DNA of 21,581 nucleotides from Didymodactylos carnosus. Its lineage: Eukaryota; Rotifera; Eurotatoria; Philodinida; Philodinidae. This document shows positions 7,573 through 17,018 of this stretch, in pieces. The stretch lies in the NCBI GenBank assembly GCA_905250885.1, contig CAJNOQ010002865.1, positions 743 through 22,323 of the forward strand, read 5' to 3'. Position 1 is the first letter of the stretch, and each line of letters opens with the position of its first letter. A program made the position numbers and the translations under genes. Under the pieces are notes generated by a model. It ran no database searches and was not told where the DNA came from. It worked only from the letters and a program-made list of their open reading frames with translations.

Positions 7573-10141
7573 ATGGGTCAAATACTAGAACATTTTGGCA
7601 TCCATATAGGAACTCGTTTAGATGAACACGAAAATAACCGAATACCAATACATCATAAATGTCGTAATTGTGGTGGGGCATGTGAGCCTCAAACAAATAT
7701 TTGTCCTAATGCAAAATTCACACGAACAGGCACTAAAGAACAACCAGCTATCATACGTCCAGTCATACCGGATAATAAAGTGAGATGGTCTAGTCAATTT
7801 AATTATAGACCGATCGAATTTACAGCGGAAAAAATCCGTACATCAACAAAAGAATATGTTGATAAAGATCCACGTCAAAGCGCAAATCCCAAAATTAATA
7901 TACTGTGGAATCAAGATGATAAACATTGTGATCGTCGATCATACCATGGTCAGTATAGAATAGTTGGAGAAGTACCACAAAATCCATGTGGGAGAACAGG
8001 CATCACTGGAAGAGGACATTTAGGTAAGAGAGCGTAAAAAACATTTGTTAGCAATTTTTGCAAACGCTTGTGAAAAATGTATATCAATTTGAAAAGATTA
8101 TCTTCTGTTGTCTCTATTTATCACTTCGAAATATGATGTACGCGAATGTTTTTGAATAATATTTAATTAAAAAGAGCTAGAGATAGAGATCTGTAGTTTT
8201 CGGTACTTGATAGAAGACACTTTAGTATGTTTATTTATGAAAAAAACTGAGTTTAAGTTTTTAGTTTGCTATGGTCTACTTTACCAGACAAAATCGACGA
8301 GGTTGCCAGAACACGGAAAAGAAATGAATTTTAAAATCCCGTAGTCTGATTCGAACTACTACACTTTCCTCTACATTTCTACTAAAATCTCTCCATCTTT
8401 AGGTTAGGAAACATTAGAAACAAACGGAAATATAGATTATTAACTATGCTAAATCTTGTGGCAATATTAGTTTTCGAAATTAAATTCAAATGCTGAAAAT
8501 CTATATTAGGTGAAGTAGCCCCAATTCTGGCTATTTCCGTTGAAAATCGATCATATACTTAAGTTCAATAAAAATTGTTTTCTTATTGCCAAAGATTTAT
8601 AGAAAACCTTTCTAAAACCCAAAATATTTTCCATAGATTTTTAAAATGTTTACTGGTACAGTGTAGGCAAACAGACTCTATCTTAATATTTTAAACTAGT
8701 TCTGATCAATTTTGACTGAGTTATGAACTTTTGATTCTCAGACTACTTCAGTGATTTATCTAGTGGGTGGACCGAGTTGGGCGGCGCCTACCAGAAATTT
8801 CGATTTGCCCACCCGAAAATAAACAGCTGATTTCGCTTTAGCAAAATTTTTTTAGGCAACAGCCCTTCCGAAACTTACAACCGCCCACTCGGAAAACGAA
8901 ATCTAGATAAAACACTGGACTACTTCACCTAACATAGATTTTCAGCATTTGAATTTAATTTCGAAAACTAATATTGCCACAAGATTTAGCATAGTTAATA
9001 ATCTATATTTCCGTTTGTTTCTAATGTTTCCTAACCTAAAAATTTGAGAGATTCGGGGTCTTCGGGAGATTCCTGCAACTCTTGAATCATATTAGATGGA
9101 GAGATTTTAGTAGAAATGTAGAGGAAAGTGTAGTAGTTCGAATCAGACTACGGGATTTTAAAATTCATTTCTTTTCCGTGTTCTGGCAACCTCGTCGATT
9201 TTGTCTGGTAAAGTAGACCATAGCAAACTAAAAACTTAAACTCAGTTTTTTTCATAAATAAACATACTAAAGTGTCTTCTATCAAGTACCGAAAACTACA
9301 GATCTCTATCTCTAGCTCTTTTTAATTAAATATTATTCAAAAACATTCGCGTACATCATATTTCGAAGTGGGTAATAGTTTATCCTGTAACTCATAATTA
9401 TTTCTTCAGACATATTTGCTTTTTATTAAGGGCACTTTGGACCTAATCATGCGGCGGTAAGTCTTTTTGCGTTTAAATTTGTTTTTCCAGTATTTAAACA
9501 GCTATGCTTTTATTACTTAAGGATCCAATTGTGACAAGATGGAAACGTGATGAAGACTTGAAGCAAGTGTATAATCTCGAAACGAATAAACCAATTTTAC
9601 AATTTGTGTCTATTCGTCGTAAAGACACAAACGAATTAGCCATCCCTGGTGGGATGGTGGACCGAAAAGAGAAAATAACTGAAACACTACAGCGTGAATT
9701 TCAAGAAGAAACATTAAATTTCCCCAATTATAATGAAACAGCAAAATATAATTTATTAGCGACAATCAAAGATACATTTGAACATGGTGGTAGCCGAATT
9801 TATACAGGTACGGCTTCTGCGTACAATCATAGTAAAAAAGATAAAACTCACCTTGTTATATTCAGGCTATGTCGACGATCCAAGAAACACTGACAACGCC
9901 TGGATGGAAACGACAGTGTAAGAAGGTAGCAGGACTTTTTTAAAAGAATTTCAATTTATTTGTTTATTTTAGATATAATTTTCATGATGAATATCATGAG
10001 CATCTTGCTTTGTTAAGTGTCAACGCTGGATCAGATGCCAGAGATGCATCTTGGAATGATATGCATTCAAAATTACCGTTATTTGCCAGTCATGGTGATT
10101 TTTTGAAAAAAGTGGCCCAGCTTCATAATGCACATTGGTGA
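7573..10141 (+). CDS. NUDT9: NUDT9-type ADP-ribose pyrophosphatase, five exons
   Basis: Exons 7573-8023, 9431-9456, 9522-9807, 9866-9917 and 9973-10141 join in frame to 327 residues (human NUDT9 is 350). All introns are GT..AG. NUDT9 hydrolyses ADP-ribose to AMP and ribose 5-phosphate. Visible family landmarks are NKVRW...YRPIEFTA (about 76-93), NPCGRTGITGRG, a microexon-encoded HFGPNHAA, DPIVTRWKRD (160-169), and a complete Nudix box at 203-224 with E209 and R217-E218-F-Q-E221-E222. Then come GYVDDPRNTDNAWMET and the C-terminal HNAHW. The intact REFQEE indicates an active enzyme, unlike the degenerate box of the vertebrate TRPM2 NUDT9-H domain. The N-terminus differs from the mammalian mitochondrial leader: it has no clear presequence and carries C30-x2-C33-x3-C37-x6-C44. 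Intron 1 is 1407 nt because of a foldback insertion; the others are 55-65 nt. AATAAA lies at 10359-10364. Confidence 0.93.
8122..9370. mobile_element. Foldback element B with near-identical arms, in NUDT9 intron 1
   Basis: The left arm 8122-8518 is the reverse complement of 8920-9370. By eye the arms are almost identical, with one clear substitution near the inner end. The right arm also carries about 54 extra bp (about 9041-9094). Termini read CACTTCGAAATATG and, on the right, its reverse complement. The loop (8519-8919) contains a nested hAT-type MITE. I found no transposase frame and no clear target-site duplication beyond a weak CTATT similarity in the flanks. The whole element lies inside an intron, so the pre-mRNA should form a stem of about 395 bp. 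Confidence 0.9.
8749..8917. mobile_element. hAT-type MITE (169 bp) nested in foldback B
   Basis: Terminal inverted repeats CAGTGATTTATCTAG (8749-8763) and CTAGATAAAACACTG (8903-8917) match at 14 of 15 positions. They are flanked by a perfect 8-bp direct repeat GACTACTT (8741-8748 and 8918-8925). An 8-bp duplication with CAGTG-type ends is the hallmark of hAT-superfamily transposition. The interior also has a subterminal inverted pair, CCGAGTTGGGCGG and CCGCCCACTCGG, and is more GC-rich than its surroundings. It has no coding capacity, so mobilisation would need a transposase supplied in trans. It sits in the loop of the foldback, directly against the inner edge of the right arm, and so inserted after that DNA was in place. 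Confidence 0.88.
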
Positions 10142-13100
10142 AAGCAAAAAACGTGCATCATTGTCTGATATTAGCAATGCGTAAAATACGTTTATCTGTT
10201 ATTGATATTTTTCTTTATTTCCTTTTTTATTCTAAATGAGAATGATTTTACCTATAATCCGAGCCTAGGGTTTATTTCGTACGATCTTTGTGAAATATAC
10301 TCAAACTGAACAAGCAATGAGATCTTAGCGAAACCTAATGACAGTATCGTCTAAGGTAAATAAAATTTATTTTTGAAATGAATAATTCAGAAATTTTGCA
10401 CTCACAATATAAAGTTTGTGTTTATGTTTGTGTAGTTTTCCGTCTAATATTATGTATCAATACCAAAAACATTGTTAAATTTTTAGTTTTTCATGCTCAT
10501 TGTAAAAAAACTTTTTTTATATTCATCTTTTGCTTCTTGTAGATAAAATCATACTGAAGAGTGTTTTTTTTAACTACTCTTAAGAATTTCGTTTTGTGTT
10601 AAATGTATTTATTTAAGAATGAAACTTTTTCTCATTGAATGAAAGAAGATAATCTTGAAATCATGAATATCTGCCTTATACATTTCAACACAAATTATCA
10701 GGAACTACCATGTATGCGTCATTTTTATCTATCCAGCACGTTTAACTTCCAGAGTGCTTCCAACCGCCCGTATATTGTTGAGAGAAAGGGACGAGTGCTC
10801 ATAAGGTGGAGAATCGACCCACACCGCTTTTTCTATCTGAAATTATTGATTTGAATAGAAAAATCATATTTAAATTATTTTCTATCATTTTTTAGCGAAA
10901 AAAGCAAAAATAAACGCTAAAAAAAAAGATTTTTTATTGTCATATCATACCCTATTTCACTCGTAATTTGATTATAACTTTTCATACAAGGTGTTTATAT
11001 AGTTCGTTCTGACATTGTTGAATAGAGGATGAAAAACTGAATAAATTGAGCTAAGTGCCATATATTCAAGACCATTCATTAAAAAAATGGTATCCATTTC
11101 TAAAATCGGCCTTATACTTCAATGAGGTATGAGAAACATAATTTGATAGTTATTGTACTCCTAGAACTGCAGATATATGTCAAATTACATATCATTGGAT
11201 CGCTTATGAAATTTTCTATAAAATAGCCCGATCAGCAGAAACAGAAATTAACAACAGAAATTAAGAACAGAATGAAAAACATTCGAAAACAGGAAAACAT
11301 AATCGATACTTTTGACTTTGGTGATGGATAAGCGAGCGTAAAAACGAAGTGAGACAAATAACTTTACTGCATCACGAACGTAGAAGACAACACTGGTTAT
11401 AACAAATTACTGATCGATATAATATTCTCAATCTTTTTCGCCAAGTTTGTGTTGTGAGTTATAAATCGGTTTTAATCATCTATCGATTGTACAATTACAG
11501 TTGAATGAATCTATAACAACAAAAGAATAAATATGAATAAATAATAAGCGGAGTTCGCACTTCCCATTCAATAAAACATGATATTAGTATCTGTTGTCCG
11601 TGAAAGACAGATAATTAAAGATCTGTAGGGATTTATTCCACTACACCTTACATTATTAAACTTTTCTTCTTCGAATAATCGACCAGTTTTTTATTTGTTT
11701 TTTATCACATTATTTTTGTATTAATATGACTTGATACTGATAATTGTTGATAAATTACATGAAGCTAAATATGAAATAAGAATTTTGAAGAAAATAATAT
11801 TTTTGATTTTATCATTAATCAATTATGTTACCATATAGTTAAAACTTTCATTAGAATTATATAATACTCAACTAGTGACTGTTTAATACATTCTGCTATT
11901 CATGCATAGAAATATTCTGTTAATTGTTAAGCACGTACTTGTATTTCTAATCGCTTTCCTAAAAAACTATAAACTATACAAACATACTAAGTGCTTCTTT
12001 ATTCTCTAATAAATATACTAAGAAGAAAAAGTGCATTATCTCAGGAACGCAAGCGAATTTCGTAAAAAGGATACGTAACTTTTTTCCTACCCATCTGATG
12101 ATCACAACGATGCAAAAATATTGGCTCCATTTCTTTTTTAAAAGGAGTTTAATCATTTGGCGCCAAGTGAAGTAGGATTTTTATCCTAATAACTAAACTT
12201 CAAATTGTACAAGGCAAGCATAATTCGAATTTTATTCAAACACACTTTTTAAATCCGTTTTTGATGTAGATTAAGGATAGAAAAGCTGTAAAACTTTCTC
12301 ACTTAATGCTCCAAAGATACCGGCTAATTTTCGAAAATAAGTTGATTTTTGCGCTCTTTTAAATTTCTCAAATTTTGAATTTTTGACCCTCAAAAAAACA
12401 TTTTCGGAGGACTAAGAGACACATATTCGGATTCAGCTCGACGAGCTCTATCAAATGACATATAAAATCGAAAAAATAAAAAGCGCTGCATTTTTGAATT
12501 TTCTTAACCTTATTTTAGTTTTTATAGAATAGAAACAATCTAGAAACATCTATGTTACCAAAAACTCTCAGTAATAATTAAAAGTTAATTCCACGCCTAT
12601 GGTGGCAAAATTTCCAGACTTTGGATATATGAGATATAGATAAAATGCTGTTCTGTTACAAACGTGGATGTTTGAAAAATGAGTAGCTATGAAATTATAT
12701 TCCTGAATAAAGCAGAAAAAAATTTCATTTTATCCTAATGCAGCTTCTGAATCAGTATCGTGCTGTAAAATAGCTACTTGATGTAAGGACTCAACACATG
12801 TTTTCGTCAATAATCAACATCATTTTTGGAGTTGATAGTAGCGTCCTTGTATCATCGGGGAAATTGAGCAGGAAGAGAGTGTGCATTTGATCTTCCTAGT
12901 ACTTTTTAAAACAGATATTGTTATCAATAGAATGTTTTTGATTATTCACACAAATCGTAATAGCTTCTTCTTTACCAATAAACGTGATAGAAAGCAGAAA
13001 TGCTTCAAATTTATGCAGAAGCGACATGATGCAAGACAAAAGCTCGTGTCTGATTAGCGAGAGAACAGTCAGAAGAAGGAACGAGAAAATAAACAATCAA

Positions 13101-13727
13101 AATAATAAATTTTGAGGAATATACAGTAGTTCTGTATTCGTCGGTGTTGTCTAAACTTTTTTTTACGAATTTTTCAATAATACTTTTATAATAATCAATT
13201 GTAAACTCTTTGTGGTGTACTTCCACTAACCGTTTCACTCACACCAGCCCTCTGACAGTAGTTCCAGAATTATATTTTGTATAGGGTATGCTTTTTACTG
13301 TCAGATCACTTCTGTTAATACTAATTCTAAAGGCGTAAAATAAACATTGCAGTTTCAGCATAATAGGATGAAGAAAGTATTTAGTCGTACCCATTTCGTA
13401 TGAAATTGGATGTTCTAGTACACAAGTAGATTGAAACTTCTTTATTTTACTAGTTCACTATTTGAACTGTTTGAGAAATCTTTGCATCTACTCAAAATTT
13501 GGAAACTCTTATATTATATCCATTATAAAAAAAAACTAGCCGTATTTTTCACAGACCAGTATGTGACAGAGAGAACGTACTTACTCTACTTTGAAACTAT
13601 GTACTTTTATGAAACGTCCTTTGTGATCTTTTCTTGGTTCTTGGTAATGGTATTGTATCACCCTTTCCGTTTTGATACGTCACCAATTTGTTTATGAATT
13701 ATAGGTTGTACTTTCATAATTCCGATA
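10142..13727. other. Gene-poor intergenic stretch between NUDT9 and CDC20
   Basis: About 3.6 kb. Its start is NUDT9 3' UTR. Open frames at 10639-10854, 11974-12156 (minus), 12896-13096 and 13011-13238 (minus), and 13431-13697 show no known domain and no splice-linked continuation I could defend. The segment 12260-12500 has the look of an old interspersed repeat, with a 13-nt palindrome AGCTCG-A-CGAGCT at 12435-12447. A 9-bp hairpin (CTGACAGTA at 13252-13260, TACTGTCAG at 13296-13304) also occurs. An acceptor-like ATTATAG ends at 13704, 23 bases before the CDC20 ATG. Confidence 0.45.
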
Positions 13728-16700
13728 ATGGCTAATATGGCAACAATAATGACGCCACAACGTCCACATGTTGAGCGAAGTATGGGTTTAGTTTCGTGCT
13801 GTTGCGCTGAAATTCATTTTCCGTTACACTTTATCTCTTTTTGTAGGTCAGAGTTTGTATGACTTTAATTTTCCAAAAAAATTATTTTTGAATCCATTCG
13901 ACGATGATGAAGATTTTGATGAAAAAAGTATAGCTGAAAGAAACACATGTGATTCATCTAGCAAAAAAGCAAAAGCATGGTCTGTACGTGCTCGCCGTGA
14001 TGTTCCAAATTTATTACGTGGAGACAGGTATATGTTATATTCCTAATTTGTTAATTTCTTCGCTTGCTCCTATATTTTCGTGTTTTTACAGATATATTCC
14101 ACGGCGTATAGATCTCGATTGTGATTTTGCTTTGGATATGTTGATAACACATACAACGCAGAATAGAAAACAACAAGTGAAAGAAGAACGAACGTTTCAA
14201 AATTCTTCGAATACACCACGTGAAAATAGATACATGAATCAAGCAAGTAACAACAGTAATAATGATAATCACAACAGTAATCAAAATCAGTCGCAGAGAA
14301 CAACGATTCATCCAAATTCGGCTAAAAAAACGCTCGAGTTGTTGGATCATTTCATGCCCCAAAATAAACGGATATTGAATTTTGGTGTTAAAACACTTAA
14401 ACCAAAAGTAATCGGTACGAAATATCTTCAGCTATTTTAAGATTGTGTAGTACACTTGTAACGGGTTAGCACAGAAGAAATCGGTCACTTTGTATTTTAC
14501 CTATATTTTCTTCCCATTTTGTTCGTTCTGATTTCTTCTTAGAAAGATGTCCCATGAAATTCGCTACAAAAAATATATTGAACATTTTTTACATACAACA
14601 AAAATAAAGAATATAGATGAAATAGCTTCAGTCTTGATTACTTTCCAAAATATAACGAAAAAAGATTATTTTGAACACACTGACATGCATAAAAATGGAT
14701 GTAAAACGTATATTCTTGTGCTTCGAAATGTCATCTTTCTTTTCGTGTATCATACATTCACTTTAAATGCGTTTTCTGGCATTTTATTATAAAATGCATC
14801 GAAAAGGGGAAATTTTGACTTTTTCGCGTTTGCAGGAAAAAGAAACGAAACTATTGTATTGGACTTTTTCTGTTAGGGAGTAACAGAAGAATTGTTTTGC
14901 TTTAAAATAAAACAAATCCGACCTCAAAATGTTGACTTTTGGCTAAGTTATAAAGAATTTCTTAAAAAGCCTCAGAACTGCGGTTTGAAAACGATCATTT
15001 TTAGCGAAATTGATAAAAAGAAAAAGCATTCTCTCTCAACCACTTCTGATTATGAGTTTTACATATGGTCAGTTGATAAAGCTTTTTAAGGGTTACAAAA
15101 TACCCATCTTCTTGTTTTTTATTTCGTAAAATATAAAGGACTAAAACTGAAAAAAGAGTTTTTCAGTTGAAAGTTATAACGATTGAAGCTCCACAATATT
15201 TCATCTATATTCTTTTATTTTTACTGTATGTAAAAAATGTTTAATGTATTTTTTGTAGCGAATTTCATGGTGCATCTTTCTCAGAAGAAATCGGAATGAA
15301 CAAGTAAAATGGGAAGAAAATATAGGTAAAATACAAAGTGGTCGATTTCTTTTATGCCACTTGTTACTTCATAAACAAATCTTTGCTTATCTTTTTGCTC
15401 TTTGATGTTTGGTTTTTTTATACTAAAATCAATTCTTCTTTGTTTACTAAAATGCAGATAGATAATTTGCCATTGTTATTTCAGCTCCATGTGATCTGGC
15501 TCGTCAACTACAAACATTAACATTCACAACAAAAGAACGTTATATTAGTTCAACGCCAGAACGAATATTAGATGCTCCTGATCTGATAGATGATTTTTGT
15601 AAGTTGATTGACTTAGTACCTACCTATTCAGGATATCGTTTTGGTTGTTTCTTTTTATTTAGATTTGAATTTGATTGATTGGGGTAAAGCATCGAATATG
15701 ATTGGCGTTGCATTAATGAATTGTGTCTTTTTATGGGATGATAGTAATGGTAGTGTAACAAAATTACTTGAACTAGACGTTGATGAAAATACGGAAGAAG
15801 CAAATGTTCATTATGCATCTAGTGTTGCTTGGCATCAACGATTGCCATTATTAGCTATTGGTACATCACATCAACAAGTTATGGTAAGGAAAATTTTTCC
15901 GAAAAAAACTATCATATCTTCAGTTGCTTGTTTCTTTATTAGATATACGATGTGAAACAAAAAATGTGTAAACGAAAATTACTACCACAAAATTTACTTG
16001 AAGATGACGATCGTATTCCATCATTGGCTTGGAATCAAAATGTTATTGCATGGTAATACACAAAACTATCTTTATTCTAAAATTAATGGTATTTACACAA
16101 TTATTTATTGTAGTGGTACAAGAAACAATGGTGAAATAATAATCTATGATATAAGACAAAAAGTTCATGTCACTAAGTTTCGTCGTCATTATCAAGAAGT
16201 ATGCGGTTTAAAATGGTGTCCAAATGGACGGTATTTGGCAAGTGGAAGCAATGATAACACTGTCTGTGTATGGGATTTTAATCAATGGTATTCGAATGGT
16301 GCCATGAACGGTAGTGGTTTATCATCGTTAGTACCATTGAACAATGATGATACCAATAATAATCTCAATCAAAACTCAGAAAGAACAAAACCATTATGGC
16401 ATTTTAAACAACATAAAGCAGCTGTTAAAGTAGATACATTTATTCAGTTTTTAGTTCTAACTGCACTCTCTGTTGTTTATATTTTAGGCATTAGCATGGT
16501 GTCCGTGGCAACCAACAATGTTGTGTACGGGCGGTGGCCATTCTGACGGTTATCTTCGTTTTTGGAATATTAATAATGGTGTATGTCAACATTCTGTGAA
16601 AACAGATTCACAGGTCAGTCCTAATCTACAAACTATAATTTATATAATGGTGTTTTATTTTCAGGTTTCATCTATTCTATGGTCAAATGATTATAAAGAA

Positions 16701-17018
16701 TTGATCACGGGTCAAGGACACCCGAATAATTTTTTACATATTTGGCATTATCCGTCAATGGAAAAATGTCATACATTGAAAGGTTAGTGAAGCGTTATGT
16801 TGACATTGTGCACTATATTTTTCTATTCTCTTTTAGGACATACATCACGTATACTGTCAACGATCATGAGCCCAAAAGGTAATCCAATTGTTAGTCTATC
16901 AGCTGATGAAACGATAAGATTTTGGAATTGTTTTCCAATTGATTTAAAACGAAAAAAACAATTGGATATTACTCGTACACATTCGTATCCCACAATGTTA
17001 AATTTTAACAATAGATAA
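13728..17018 (+). CDS. CDC20: CDC20/Fizzy, APC/C activator with WD40 propeller, ten exons
   Basis: Exons 13728-13779, 13847-14027, 14092-14414, 15485-15598, 15663-15883, 15943-16052, 16114-16429, 16488-16613, 16665-16782 and 16837-17018 join in frame to 580 residues. CDC20 recruits substrates to the anaphase-promoting complex and is the target of the spindle checkpoint. The C-box DRYIP is residues 77-81 and is split by an intron. A KRILNF motif (170-175) marks the Mad2-binding region. SSTPERILDAPDLIDDFYLN (207-226) opens a seven-bladed WD40 domain running to about 560. SILWSNDYKELITGQG favours CDC20 over the CDH1/Fizzy-related paralogue, as does RYISSTPERILDAP. Oddities: an Asn/Gln-rich linker at about 120-150, a Thr where CDC20 normally has Pro after the Mad2 motif, and a C-terminus of NNR rather than the usual Ile-Arg tail. 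Eight introns are 51-67 nt; intron 3 is 1070 nt and holds a foldback. Confidence 0.93.
14475..15350. mobile_element. Diverged foldback element C in CDC20 intron 3
   Basis: The left arm (about 14475-14623) pairs with the reverse complement of about 15198-15350. By eye the identity is high but clearly lower than in foldbacks A and B, roughly 85-90%. Each arm contains AGAAGAAATC near one end and GATTTCTTCT about 55 bases further on, so an arm could also fold on itself. Near-matching direct repeats CACTTGTAAC (14453-14462) and CACTTGTTAC (15358-15367) flank the structure and might be an aged target duplication. The loop has two short open frames (14547-14792, 14892-15089) with no recognisable domain. 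Confidence 0.8.

Noticed and set aside
8340..8365. B-box-like GTTCGAATC on the minus strand, and its mirror in the other foldback arm (near 9137)
   Set aside because: The flanking bases do not form a 5-bp T stem and no A box is present, so a tRNA-derived SINE is not supported.
1241..9370. Amplification or assembly artefact as the source of the foldbacks
   Set aside because: Foldback B has coding exons in correct order on both sides, a one-arm indel and a nested transposon with its own duplication, all of which argue for real genomic DNA. Foldback A is less protected by such evidence.
10795..10835. tRNA T-arm-like segment (GTGGAGAATCGACCCAC)
   Set aside because: The loop does not match TTCGAAT, one stem pair fails, and no complementary acceptor or anticodon arm exists upstream.
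12896..13238. Two overlapping minus-strand open frames
   Set aside because: They overlap in different frames, have low-complexity hydrophobic translations, and no domain or defensible intron joins them.
14547..15089. Two short open frames in the loop of the CDC20 intron foldback
   Set aside because: The first starts inside the repeat arm, neither resembles a transposase or any known domain, and both lie in an intron.
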